In this document: one piece after another, positions 21,683 through 29,003 of the stretch
How positions within the stretch are numbered: position 1 is the first letter of the stretch
How the letters are laid out: every line of letters starts with the position of its first letter
Origin: CAJQQY01 sp964352225
GTDB lineage: Bacteria > Bacteroidota > Bacteroidia > Chitinophagales > Saprospiraceae
Direction: 5' to 3'
DNA: 33,330 nucleotides
Assembly: GCA_964352225.1 (NCBI GenBank)
Contig: CAYGRM010000025.1
Span: forward strand, 1-33,330
Notes under the pieces: generated by a model
What the model saw: only the letters and a program-made list of their open reading frames with translations
What the model was told of the DNA's origin: nothing
The model's database searches: none
Translations under genes and position numbers: made by a program

Positions 21683-24583
21683 TCATCTTTCAAAAATCTC
21701 AAATTCCGTCTTCTCTGTTTTCCCATCTTTAGAGATTTCTAAAGTATAAGTTCCAGGTCGGAGATAGGTTTTCTTAGTATCGGTATCTTTAAATTTGATA
21801 GATTTGGCTTTCTTATCCTTTTTGTTTTTATTCAAATATTTTTCATAAACACTTCGTTTTGAGTTATTTATATATAAATTATATTTCATATAATTAATTC
21901 CTTGATTAGAGTCATGCGGAAAAGAATTTAAAGTTTCTCCATCTTCATTTTTGATAACAATGTCTGCACGTCCTTTGGTTTTGGTGAAAAAAGGAATGGT
22001 TACCTCAGGTTCGAAAGCATCTCGCCATGGGCTAAATTTACTTCCCCAACGATTGGAATAACTTGTTTTTTCTATTGCAAAAATATGGAGTGATTTTGCC
22101 AAAAGCTCTTCATTTAATTCCTGCAGATGTTCTGCATTTGCTTTGTAAAATGAACGTCCATGCGTCGCAACCACCAAATCATTCGCCTTTGGGTGAACTA
22201 CCACATCATGAACTGCTACGGCAGGTAGATCTTTATTCATCAGCATAAAATTTTCCCCTCGATTGAATGAAACATAGAGTCCGTGATCAGTTCCTACATA
22301 AATTATATTTTCTTGTTTTGGATCTTCCTTGATGACATTGACAGGTTCTTTTGGTAAATCTAAACCAAGTCTTTTCCAGGTTTTTCCATAATCTGTTGAC
22401 TGATAAATATGTGAGTCAAAATTATCCCATCGATAACCATTCATTGAAATATAAACGGTTGCTTCATCATACAAAGATGCTTGAATTCGAGTCACCCAAA
22501 GGTCTTTTGGTAGTCCTTGGATTTTCTCCCAAGTATTCCCACCATCTTTTGTCAAGTGAACTAGCCCATCATCACTTCCTGTATAAATGAGTCCAAATCT
22601 AAGCGGAGATTCATGAATTGCCGTTAAAGTTCCGTAGGCAACATCACCTTTTTTTCCACCCAAAGTCAAGTCATCCGAAATGGCTTTTAAATCATCTCCT
22701 TGATTCAAACTTCTGAACAATTTATTCGAACCCATGTATAAAATATCTTGATTATGAATGGATAGATGAATTGGACTTTGCCAGTTCCAACGAAGAGGAC
22801 GTTCTCCCAATTCGTGTTTAGGAGTAAGGTATTTTCGCTGGCCAGTTTTTTGATTGATTCGGAAATAGTTTCCATATTGATATCCCGTGTACACCGTGTT
22901 ATTATCTCGAAGGTCGATCGCAACTTGCATTCCATCACCACCCATGATTGACTTGTAATGATATTCGCCGGAGTTTTGCCATTCTTTACTTTTTACATCA
23001 TAACCTTCACTTGAACCTACCCAAACACCATTATCTTGTAACCCTCCATAAATATTATAAGGTTCAGCATTGTCGAGTGCGAGGTAATAAAATTGGCCAA
23101 GGGCAGGGGAGTTACACTTGATCCATTCCTCTCCATCATCATAAGATATATTGATTCCTCCATCATTTCCTAAAATGATATGGCCATCCCGATTTGGATT
23201 TACCCAAAGGGCATGATGATCGACGTGAACATTGTCCGCTCCAATTAATTTGAAAGTTTTTCCACCATCATCTGATCGAATGATTCTAAATCCAATGATA
23301 TAAATTTTGTCAGGATCATTTGGAGAGACTCTAATATTTCCAAAATAATATCCATAAGAATTATAAACTTGATCTAAAAATCCTTCATGAGTTTTTTCCC
23401 ATTTTGTATTTCCACCGGTTAGTTTGTAGATCTCTGCACCAATCACAGGTGTATCAAATAACAAGGTATTTGCATCCTCTAAATATTCTACTAATGCGTT
23501 AGGTTGGATCTCATCTTTTTTCACCATTGAGGTGATTTTATCGGCAGAATATTTTTTTGGAAAACCGTTCTCTGACAAAAAATCTTTGACTTCTTCCTCG
23601 GTTAATTTTAGAAAATCATCTTTTGACATTTTTCTTAAATCATCTTTTGTAATTCCTTCTTCTTCCTCTTTGACTTCTTCAGGGCGACGATCATAATTAT
23701 CAACCAATGCATACAATACGTCTTTTCCATCTTTTTCATATAGTGCTAAACCAATTCTACCCGCGCCTAGTCCTTGTGGAAAATTAGTTTTTGCAGAGGA
23801 AATATTGTTCCATGTTTTTCCACCATCAATACTTAAATAAACACCTGAACCGTCTCCTGATTCCACAAAATCCCAAGCTCTTCTTTGTCGATGCCAAGTG
23901 GCTGCATAAATTGTATTTGGGTCTTTTTGACTAATCACCAAATCAATTCCTCCAGAATTTTCATTGACAAAAAGTGTTTGCTCCCAAGAGTTTCCACCAT
24001 CAGAGGTTTTATAAATTCCACGCTCTTTGTTTGGAGAATAGAGGTGACCAAGTGCTGCAACCCAAGCTATATTTTTATCTGTTGGATGTAAAACTATTCG
24101 ACCAATATGATGTGATTCTGGTAAGCCTTGGTGTTCCCAGGTTTTTCCATCATCCGAACTTTTATAAATTCCAACTCCGGAATAACTGGAGCGTGAACTA
24201 TTATTTTCACCAGTTCCTACCCAAATTATATTGTTTTTCCAATCAACTGCAATATCTCCGATGGTCATGACTGCTTCCTGATCAAAAATTGGAGAAAAGG
24301 TAGTCCCATTATTGGTAGTTTTCCATAATCCTCCTGAAGCATACGCCACATAAAAATGGGTTGGATCAGTTGGAGAAACATCAACATCAACAACTCGTCC
24401 ACTAAAAACAGTTGGCCCAACTGATTCAAATGGAATACTTGCAATCATAGAATTTTCCATCAAGGCTTTTCTTTTAGCAAAGTCAGCTAAACGATCCTCA
24501 CCAGAAGTTGGAGGATATGGATTTTGAGAAAAAAGAAAATTAGCAATAAGGATTAATGGAAGAAGTAGAAATAACTTTCTCAT
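21683..24583 (-). CDS. Secreted VPS10/BNR (sortilin-type) beta-propeller protein
   Basis: 966 residues from the start at 24583 (MRKLFLLLPLILIANFLFSQ, a good signal peptide). The open frame extends to 24640, but the extra 19 residues precede this signal and are rejected. The body has repeated BNR/VPS10 blades with Asp-box-like motifs: ASGGLWKTTNNGTTFSPIF, GIYKSSDDGKTWEHQGLPES, KTSDGGNSWEQTLF, LSIDGGKTWNN, IIRSDDGGKTFKLIG and STDYGKTWKRLGLDL. Such propellers are annotated as 'glycosyl hydrolase' in Bacteroidota, but no catalytic residues are established. A charged helical insert (about residues 298-378, EEVKEEEEGITKDDLRKMSK and on) interrupts the blades. The end (TYTLEISKDGKTEKTEFEIF) is not a sorting domain, so it is probably periplasmic or secreted by another route. 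Confidence 0.9.
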   Translation of the reverse strand: MRKLFLLLPLILIANFLFSQNPYPPTSGEDRLADFAKRKALMENSMIASIPFESVGPTVFSGRVVDVDVSPTDPTHFYVAYASGGLWKTTNNGTTFSPIFDQEAVMTIGDIAVDWKNNIIWVGTGENNSSRSSYSGVGIYKSSDDGKTWEHQGLPESHHIGRIVLHPTDKNIAWVAALGHLYSPNKERGIYKTSDGGNSWEQTLFVNENSGGIDLVISQKDPNTIYAATWHRQRRAWDFVESGDGSGVYLSIDGGKTWNNISSAKTNFPQGLGAGRIGLALYEKDGKDVLYALVDNYDRRPEEVKEEEEGITKDDLRKMSKDDFLKLTEEEVKDFLSENGFPKKYSADKITSMVKKDEIQPNALVEYLEDANTLLFDTPVIGAEIYKLTGGNTKWEKTHEGFLDQVYNSYGYYFGNIRVSPNDPDKIYIIGFRIIRSDDGGKTFKLIGADNVHVDHHALWVNPNRDGHIILGNDGGINISYDDGEEWIKCNSPALGQFYYLALDNAEPYNIYGGLQDNGVWVGSSEGYDVKSKEWQNSGEYHYKSIMGGDGMQVAIDLRDNNTVYTGYQYGNYFRINQKTGQRKYLTPKHELGERPLRWNWQSPIHLSIHNQDILYMGSNKLFRSLNQGDDLKAISDDLTLGGKKGDVAYGTLTAIHESPLRFGLIYTGSDDGLVHLTKDGGNTWEKIQGLPKDLWVTRIQASLYDEATVYISMNGYRWDNFDSHIYQSTDYGKTWKRLGLDLPKEPVNVIKEDPKQENIIYVGTDHGLYVSFNRGENFMLMNKDLPAVAVHDVVVHPKANDLVVATHGRSFYKANAEHLQELNEELLAKSLHIFAIEKTSYSNRWGSKFSPWRDAFEPEVTIPFFTKTKGRADIVIKNEDGETLNSFPHDSNQGINYMKYNLYINNSKRSVYEKYLNKNKKDKKAKSIKFKDTDTKKTYLRPGTYTLEISKDGKTEKTEFEIFER

Positions 24584-24624
24584 TGAATTTGATTTTGATT
24601 GAAAAAATATTGAGTTGTAAACAT

Positions 24625-24659
24625 AAAAAAAGTCCGACAACTTTCGTCATCAGACCTTT
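24625..24659 (-). terminator. Intrinsic terminator of the DUF4252 operon
   Basis: On the reverse strand, AAAGGTCTGATGAC, a GAAA tetraloop and a complementary arm with several G-U pairs form a 13-14 bp stem, followed by a run of T. It lies about 90 bp past the stop of the last DUF4252 gene (24749) and before the start of the VPS10 gene, so it should end the sigma-factor operon. Confidence 0.85.
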
Positions 24660-24698
24660 AAATTTATCAACTAATCAAATTCTTTTATTATTGAGGTG

Positions 24699-24727
24699 AA
24701 TGCTTAATACAACTTCTATTAAGCATT
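24699..24727. repeat. AATGCTTAATA hairpin after the last DUF4252 gene
   Basis: A perfect 11-bp inverted repeat, AATGCTTAATA (24699-24709) and TATTAAGCATT (24717-24727), with a 7-nt loop. It lies 22 bp past the stop of the last DUF4252 gene and upstream of the strong terminator at 24625-24659. No T-run follows on the reverse strand, so it may protect the mRNA end rather than terminate. Confidence 0.8.
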
Positions 24728-24748
24728 TTCCATAATTGTTTGTAACCT

Positions 24749-25255
24749 CTAGGCTCTATCGTCAGATAGTTTTTTAAAAATATCTCCTCCTTCTACATCA
24801 AACTCAAGTTCTTTCAAATCTTCCATGTTCAAATTTCCTTCAAGACTCAATAGAATAAAATCTCCATCTCCATGAATTATGACTAAAACATTGGTGATAA
24901 TTTCTCCTTCTTCTCGAATCATAAAGTTGACTCGAGTACCTTCATCTCGAATAGTCATTAAATCTTCAAAATTATTTTTGCGAACATCTCGCATCAAATT
25001 TTTTACGTCAGCTTTTGAGACAATATTTTTTTCCTCTGCAAGCATAATTCTAAGCTTAGTAATTTTTTGTAAAATTTCGGTTCCATCTTCTTCAGACATT
25101 TTGGAAGCCATACTTAGAATCCAACCATTGAGGGATATATCAGATATTTTTTCATTACCGATATATTTGTCGTAAAATTTTTCAATTGATTCATGTTGGC
25201 TTGAGGCAAGGAAAGGGATTGCAAGTATTGCGATTGCGATAATTATTTTTTTCAT
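24749..25255 (-). CDS. DUF4252 family protein (third of three)
   Basis: 168 residues from the ATG at 25255 (MKKIIIAIAILAIPFLASSQ, signal peptide). The open frame extends to 25300 but reads through the inverted-repeat element, so the internal start is preferred. The body fits DUF4252: an N-terminal IEKFYDKYIGNEKISDISLN, then GWILSMASK, a helix (ILQKITKLRIMLAEEKN), VKNLMRDVRKNNFEDLMTIR, and strands VNFMIREEGEIITNVLVII and GDFILLSLEG. The family is secreted and of unknown function. It is the third DUF4252 gene downstream of the ECF sigma/anti-sigma pair and ends in a hairpin and terminator. Confidence 0.88.
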   Translation of the reverse strand: MKKIIIAIAILAIPFLASSQHESIEKFYDKYIGNEKISDISLNGWILSMASKMSEEDGTEILQKITKLRIMLAEEKNIVSKADVKNLMRDVRKNNFEDLMTIRDEGTRVNFMIREEGEIITNVLVIIHGDGDFILLSLEGNLNMEDLKELEFDVEGGDIFKKLSDDRA

Positions 25256-25277
25256 GATGGTATTTTTGCCCCTGAAG

Positions 25278-25404
25278 CCCTGTCCCCTATAAGGGAACAC
25301 AAGGATGAAGATTTTTCTATAATCAGAATAATTACTTTCAGACAGAGGTAAGTTTTTTAATAAAAATGAACTTATTCAATACGTTCCCCTTTAGGGGACA
25401 GGGG
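25278..25404. repeat. CCCCTAAAGGGG inverted-repeat element, copy 2
   Basis: Left arm 25278-25298 (CCCTGTCCCCTATAAGGGAA and on) and right arm 25382-25404, whose complement starts CCCCTGTCCCCTAAAGGGG, differ at two positions. The right arm covers the last codons and stop of the second DUF4252 gene. It is related to 15772-15949, but here the element sits between two genes on the same strand. Confidence 0.8.
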
Positions 25405-25993
25405 TAGCCCTAATTGGTTTATCTTTTTTCTCGGTAGGTGGTGGAGGGGGAGCTTTTTCTTTTTCCTCATCCATTTTCAATTTTTCTCTGACTTTTTCCA
25501 ATTCCATTAAATCATTAATGAGTCGGTTAAGATCTTTAGTCCTGATTTTAGTTTTCATACTCATCATCACAAAAGTGTCTTCAGCGGAAACAAGGATTAA
25601 TAAATTTTTTAATTTATCCTTTTTTCCTCGACCCATGATATGGAAGGTTTTTCCATTTTCTTTGACAGAAATTAACTCTTCGTAATTGCTTTTTTTAGCA
25701 CCAGTAACTAGCTGACTATATTCTTCTCTAGTGATAGTGTTGTCATCTTCTTGTACTAAAAATCGCATAGTCTTAAATTTCTTAGCAAACTTCAAAAAGA
25801 TTTTTGCTTCTTCGTCATTAACCATTTCGTTGGCAATCCCTGTACTAAACCAAATAAGAAAACCTGGAATCACAAAGTTGCGCATGCCTTCTTCCTTCTT
25901 ATGCTGGTGATAAAAATTCTTAATATGGCGATTTTGTGATTGGGCTGAAATGGAAAATGAAAATAGAAAGATGGAGAGCAGGAGATTTTTCAT
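25391..25993 (-). CDS. DUF4252 family protein (second of three)
   Basis: 200 residues, signal peptide MKNLLLSIFLFSFSISAQSQ. The DUF4252 pattern is visible: IKNFYHQHKKEEGMRNFVIP, IANEMVNDEEAKIFLKFAKK, MRFLVQEDDNTITREEYSQL, ELISVKENGKTFHIMGRG and AEDTFVMMSMKTKI. Compared with its neighbours it has an extra C-terminal tail rich in Lys, Glu and Pro (EKAPPPPPTEKKDK) and a final ATPVP that is encoded by the right arm of the repeat at 25278-25404, so this tail may be a recent addition. It is the second DUF4252 gene of the sigma operon. Function unknown. Confidence 0.87.
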   Translation of the reverse strand: MKNLLLSIFLFSFSISAQSQNRHIKNFYHQHKKEEGMRNFVIPGFLIWFSTGIANEMVNDEEAKIFLKFAKKFKTMRFLVQEDDNTITREEYSQLVTGAKKSNYEELISVKENGKTFHIMGRGKKDKLKNLLILVSAEDTFVMMSMKTKIRTKDLNRLINDLMELEKVREKLKMDEEKEKAPPPPPTEKKDKPIRATPVP

Positions 25994-26040
25994 AACAGGG
26001 TTTTTTAGTGATGGATTTTTTTAGCAGAAGAGCATTTGTA

Positions 26041-26073
26041 TATTGAGTACTGAGGAAACCTCAATACTCAATA
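26041..26073 (-). repeat. Intercistronic hairpin between the first and second DUF4252 genes
   Basis: Left arm 26041-26054 and right arm 26060-26073 form a 14-bp stem with a 5-nt loop and one imperfect pair. On the plus strand that pair is C-A; on the transcribed (minus) strand it is G-U, so the RNA stem is intact only in the operon transcript. The arms contain the tandem heptamer TATTGAG. It may be an mRNA processing or stability element. Confidence 0.75.
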
Positions 26074-26089
26074 CTTATTTTTCAAAAAC

Positions 26090-26644
26090 TTAGTTCGAGC
26101 TTTTATCTACATCGCTCTCAATTTGTTTTCCAATTTTTTGAAGATGCTCTGCACCGCTCATCTCAATTTTATCGGCAAGTTGTGCGATTTTATTTAAGTC
26201 AAGTCGACCTAGAAAACTAACTAAAACAAACTCGTCTTCGCTTCCCACTAGAAGGAATAATTCTTCGATAACATTGTTCTTTTCTTTAATCCAAAAGTTG
26301 ACATTATCTCCCTTGTCCCTTACGGTTAACAATACTTCGTAGCCATCATCACTTTTTATTAATTTTCGAGCTTGTTTATAATATTGTTTTGGGTCAACGT
26401 CGGTCACTAAAACTCTAAGTCCCTTAATATCCTTAGCGACATCCATGATTACTTGGGCTTCCTCGTCTTTTAGTTCATCAATATCAACTTTGGCAATCAT
26501 ATCGAACATTTTACCACTAACATACACTACGGTAAAATTATCATCATCTAAATATTGGTCAAAGTATTTTGAAATTGCATCATCTTGAGCGTTGATAGTG
26601 ATCGCTAAAAAGAGAGCAACTAATGTTGAAAATAAATATTTCAT
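26090..26644 (-). CDS. DUF4252 family protein (first of three)
   Basis: 184 residues with signal peptide MKYLFSTLVALFLAITINAQ. The DUF4252 pattern is clearest here: ISKYFDQYLDDDNFTVVYVS, GKMFDMIAKV, a helix with EAQVIMDVAKDIKGLRVLVT, YKQARKLIKSDDGYEVLLTV, then VNFWIKEKNNVIEELFLLVG and a second strand pair EDEFVLVSFLGRLDL. It lies 181 bp downstream of the anti-sigma gene, with a hairpin at 26771-26805 between them and another after it. Known DUF4252 members are secreted proteins often located beside ECF sigma genes; a molecular role is not established. Confidence 0.9.
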   Translation of the reverse strand: MKYLFSTLVALFLAITINAQDDAISKYFDQYLDDDNFTVVYVSGKMFDMIAKVDIDELKDEEAQVIMDVAKDIKGLRVLVTDVDPKQYYKQARKLIKSDDGYEVLLTVRDKGDNVNFWIKEKNNVIEELFLLVGSEDEFVLVSFLGRLDLNKIAQLADKIEMSGAEHLQKIGKQIESDVDKSSN

Positions 26645-26770
26645 ATTTAATAAATTTTGAATCCCTTATTTCTTGGGACAGGTTTTTTAAGTTAAAAAAA
26701 TGGTCTTTAAACAAATTGCTAGCAAAAATAAATTTGTGATGTCGGTTTGTATTTTTTGAATTTTGGCTAC

Positions 26771-26805
26771 CAAGTATCGAATAACTTTAAGTTATCCGAT
26801 ACTTG
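26771..26805 (-). repeat. Intercistronic hairpin between anti-sigma and first DUF4252 gene
   Basis: 17-nt arms, CAAGTATCGAATAACTT (26771-26787) and its near-complement at 26789-26805, with one imperfect pair that is A-C on the plus strand and G-U on the transcribed strand. The loop is nearly absent, so in practice the inner few pairs open. No T-run follows on the minus strand, so a terminator is unlikely. Confidence 0.75.
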
Positions 26806-26825
26806 ATATTTTTGACCAAAATATT

Positions 26826-27329
26826 TTATTTAAGTGCTTTCTTCGTAACTGATTTCATCTCTGAAAACCCTTTAGTTGCTTTCGTCGCACCTTTTTTCAT
26901 TTTTCCTGAAAGCAAGGCAAGAGCAGCTTTAGTTGCTTCAATGGCTTGTTGTTCATCTTGAATTTCATACTCTGCCCAGATGTCAGCTTTTTTCGGTGGT
27001 TCTAAATTTTGAAAAATGAAAAAAGTTCCAAGCAAAATAATTCCAACAGCTGCGATTGCTCGAATCGAAGTCATCCAAGATAACTTTCGGACTTTGGCAG
27101 GAACAACTTTCTGCTCATTTTCAATTCGCTTCAATAATTGTTTTTCAAAATCATCACTAATCATGACATCTTGTTCTTCTTTGAAATATTGAAACAGAGA
27201 TTGGTATTGCTCAAACTGTGGAGCGACTTTGCCATTGTTAAAATATTGCTTGAGGGTTTCTTCTTCTTGCAAAGAGGATTCTCCTTCCCAATATTTTTCT
27301 AGTAGGTTATTAATATTTTTATAATCCAT
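26826..27329 (-). CDS. Membrane protein, probable anti-sigma factor of the ECF operon
   Basis: A 167-residue protein. The N-terminal 80 residues are soluble and charged (MDYKNINNLLEKYWEGESSL, then EEETLKQYFNNG). One membrane helix covers about residues 89-107 (IRAIAAVGIILLGTFFIFQ). The short C-terminal part is helical and lysine-rich (KKGATKATKGFSEMK) and would lie outside the cytoplasm. The gene overlaps the ECF sigma gene by 11 bp, the usual sign of translational coupling between a sigma factor and its anti-sigma factor. I see no zinc-binding HxxxCxxC motif, so this is not a ZAS-type protein. The YWEGESSLQEEETL segment is common in Bacteroidota anti-sigma-like proteins. The assignment rests on context and topology. 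Confidence 0.75.
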   Translation of the reverse strand: MDYKNINNLLEKYWEGESSLQEEETLKQYFNNGKVAPQFEQYQSLFQYFKEEQDVMISDDFEKQLLKRIENEQKVVPAKVRKLSWMTSIRAIAAVGIILLGTFFIFQNLEPPKKADIWAEYEIQDEQQAIEATKAALALLSGKMKKGATKATKGFSEMKSVTKKALK

Positions 27330-27828
27330 AAGAATCGGAATTAATTAGTTGACTTTTAATAAATTTTCGTGCTCTAAAAAGGTACACTTTCACTTGGTTC
27401 ATCGGTATTTGTAATTGGTCTTCGATCTCTTTGTAACTCAATCCTTCGATGTCTCGCATGTGCATTACTTCCCGTTGCTTGGTTGGGAGAGTATCCATCA
27501 TGTTTTTGATTCGTTGCATCGTGTCTTGAGTTTCAGTTACTTGATGTGGATTACCGAGGTCAGATGAGATATCAAAACCTTCTGGAATAATCCCTAATTT
27601 ATAATGTTTAGATCGAGTCTTGTCTATGGATAAATTTTTTGTCATTCGGATGCACCAAGCTTCAATGTTGTTGTACTCATGCAATTTCTCGCGCTGATTC
27701 CACAACTTGATCATCACTTCTTGGACGACATCTTCTGCCTCAGCACCGTTGCCCACGATGCGGTAAGCAAAGCGGTACAACTTGTTTTTGTAAGGAAGAA
27801 TTTCCGATGTAAATTGTTTTATATCCAT
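27319..27828 (-). CDS. ECF-family RNA polymerase sigma factor
   Basis: A 169-residue sigma-70 family protein. Region 2: YRFAYRIVGNGAEAEDVVQE followed by VMIKLWNQREKL and IEAWCIRMTKNLSIDKTRSK. Region 4: MMDTLPTKQREVMHMRDIEG, then LSYKEIEDQLQIPMNQVKVY and LFRARKFIKSQL. Only regions 2 and 4 are present, as expected for ECF sigma factors. It heads the operon sigma, anti-sigma and three DUF4252 genes, and would be held inactive by the membrane protein until an unknown signal. A possible self-directed promoter lies just upstream (27842-27867), which fits autoregulation. Confidence 0.93.
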   Translation of the reverse strand: MDIKQFTSEILPYKNKLYRFAYRIVGNGAEAEDVVQEVMIKLWNQREKLHEYNNIEAWCIRMTKNLSIDKTRSKHYKLGIIPEGFDISSDLGNPHQVTETQDTMQRIKNMMDTLPTKQREVMHMRDIEGLSYKEIEDQLQIPMNQVKVYLFRARKFIKSQLINSDSYGL

Positions 27829-27841
27829 AATACAAAGGGAA

Positions 27842-27867
27842 GACGATGCGACTTTTTATTTGTTACA
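27842..27867 (-). promoter_or_regulatory. Candidate ECF-type promoter of the sigma operon
   Basis: On the reverse strand, TGTAACA (27861-27867), 15 nt, then CGTC (27842-27845). This is the classical AAC/CGT motif pair of ECF sigma promoters at close to standard spacing. The start codon is only about 14 nt past the CGTC, so the leader would be very short; this weakens the call. The standard -7 motif TAnnTTTG is not found here. Confidence 0.4.
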
Positions 27868-28118
27868 GCCGTATTTTATTTTTTTATAAAAATAATTAAA
27901 AATGGGGGAGAAGTACTGATTTTATTGGGTTTGGGTAAGTTTTTTTTGTTATAAATTAAAATCATCATCCAAAACATCTTCTGATTTTTTAATTCATGAG
28001 GAATCTGATGAATCAACTATTTAAGGCAAGAACAAAAAGAGCTATGGTTAAATAGCTTAATCTGAAAGTTTGTATTTAATTCTCCTTAAAAAGTAAGAAT
28101 GAAGGGAAATAAAAAATA
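27868..28118. other. Intergenic stretch without a recognisable gene
   Basis: Between the sigma operon promoter and the terminator at 28119-28149. It is AT-rich with one weak hairpin (AGCTAT/ATAGCT near 28040) and no codon-like ORF of note. I see no RNA gene or repeat. Confidence 0.5.
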
Positions 28119-28149
28119 AAAAGCCTTACCGATTATTCGGCAAGGCTTT
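28119..28149 (-). terminator. Intrinsic terminator of the START-like gene
   Basis: AAAAGCCTTACCG pairs with CGGCAAGGCTTT (one imperfect position) around a TTATT-type loop, with A-rich sequence upstream that reads as a T-run on the reverse strand. It lies 24 bp past the stop of the START-like gene (28173). Confidence 0.8.
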
Positions 28150-28172
28150 CTATTAATTTTTTTAAGTGAAAA

Positions 28173-28550
28173 TTACCCACCAGTTTCTTGGCGAAGCACT
28201 TTCATTTGACTTTCCCACAATTGTCTTTGATCATCTACTTCATCTGCATCGCAGTAATCTGTGATTTCTAAAACAGTTTCTCCAGTAACAGGTGATCTGC
28301 TTAAACGAAATTCAAAGTATTCACCATCTTCACCTTCTTCCCATTTGAAGCGAATTCTTTCGTCTTCGATATCGTCAATCATGGTGGCAATTTCTCCAGC
28401 TCCGCTCCAAACAAATTCATATTCATCTCCATTGATATCCACTTCATCGCAGAACCAACGAATTAAGCATGACGGAGTCGTCAAAAACTTGTATAAAATA
28501 GTCGGGGATGCCCGGAAAATAAATTCTAATTCTAATGCTACTCTTTCCAT
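28173..28550 (-). CDS. START-like (AHSA1-related) domain protein
   Basis: A 125-residue acidic protein, no signal peptide. The pattern ALELEFIFRASPTILYKFLT at the start, a PSCLIRWFCDEVDINGDEY segment, FVWSGAGEIATMIDDIEDER and FKWEEGEDGEYFEFRLSRS is typical of the short START-like proteins of Bacteroidota (SRPBCC fold, AHSA1 relatives). Such proteins have a hydrophobic cavity; a ligand or Hsp90-related role is not established for this group. The C-terminal helix (DDQRQLWESQMKVLRQ) closes the cavity. It is a single gene divergent from rpoD with about 650 bp between them. Confidence 0.85.
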   Translation of the reverse strand: MERVALELEFIFRASPTILYKFLTTPSCLIRWFCDEVDINGDEYEFVWSGAGEIATMIDDIEDERIRFKWEEGEDGEYFEFRLSRSPVTGETVLEITDYCDADEVDDQRQLWESQMKVLRQETGG

Positions 28551-28823
28551 TATTGAAGAGGTTTATTTTAAAGAAGTAAAAAATCAAGTATCAGTATCAA
28601 CAAATAAGGACAAAAAATATAATTAGTTAAATGTTACCTATTCGTCAGGCGCAATAAATAATAAAAAAACGGTTTTTCCAAATAAAAATTAAATTTTCCA
28701 ACAAAGGAAAAAAAGTGTTAGGAATAAGTCATAAAATAGAGCGTTCACCAAAAAAGATATTTCTATTATTTTATATAGGAAATTATATTTTTCAAATGAT
28801 TTATAATAAAAAATTTTAAAGTG

Positions 28824-28854
28824 TTGTTTTAGAATATTAAGGTATGTACATTTG
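28824..28854 (+). promoter_or_regulatory. Promoter P1 upstream of rpoD
   Basis: TTG (28824-28826), 20 nt, then TACATTTG (28847-28854), a full match to the Bacteroidota primary-sigma consensus. The start would be near 28861, giving a leader of about 340 nt before rpoD. The 28551-28823 stretch before it is AT-rich, with no credible gene. Confidence 0.6.
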
Positions 28855-28929
28855 CCGCCTATTTTAGACAGGGTTACGAATTTAAATGGGAATAGATACA
28901 ATTACGTAGAGGTAATTTGCAAACGCCTC

Positions 28930-28960
28930 TTGACAATCAAGGGTTTTTGGCTTATTTTTG
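28930..28960 (+). promoter_or_regulatory. Promoter P2 upstream of rpoD
   Basis: TTG (28930-28932), 20 nt, then TATTTTTG (28953-28960). It has the same spacing and architecture as P1 and lies 106 bp downstream of it. The start would be near 28967, about 235 nt before the rpoD start codon. Confidence 0.65.
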
Positions 28961-29003
28961 TGAGCGTAATTAAAACACAACCAAATTCCTCCAAATTTTA
29001 ATA

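Noticed and set aside
24584..24640. Extra N-terminal residues on the VPS10-type frame
   Set aside because: The internal ATG begins a clean signal peptide; the extension would place a poorly fitting start 5 nt from the upstream terminator T-run.
25256..25300. Extra N-terminal residues on the third DUF4252 frame
   Set aside because: They read through the left repeat arm, and the internal ATG starts a normal signal peptide.
27679..27954. 91-codon plus-strand frame across the sigma gene start
   Set aside because: Lies antisense to the ECF sigma gene and its promoter, with no family-like pattern.
28689..28901. 70-codon reverse frame between the START-like gene and rpoD
   Set aside because: Phe/Lys/Ile-rich composition as expected from AT-rich noise, and it overlaps promoter P1 on the other strand.
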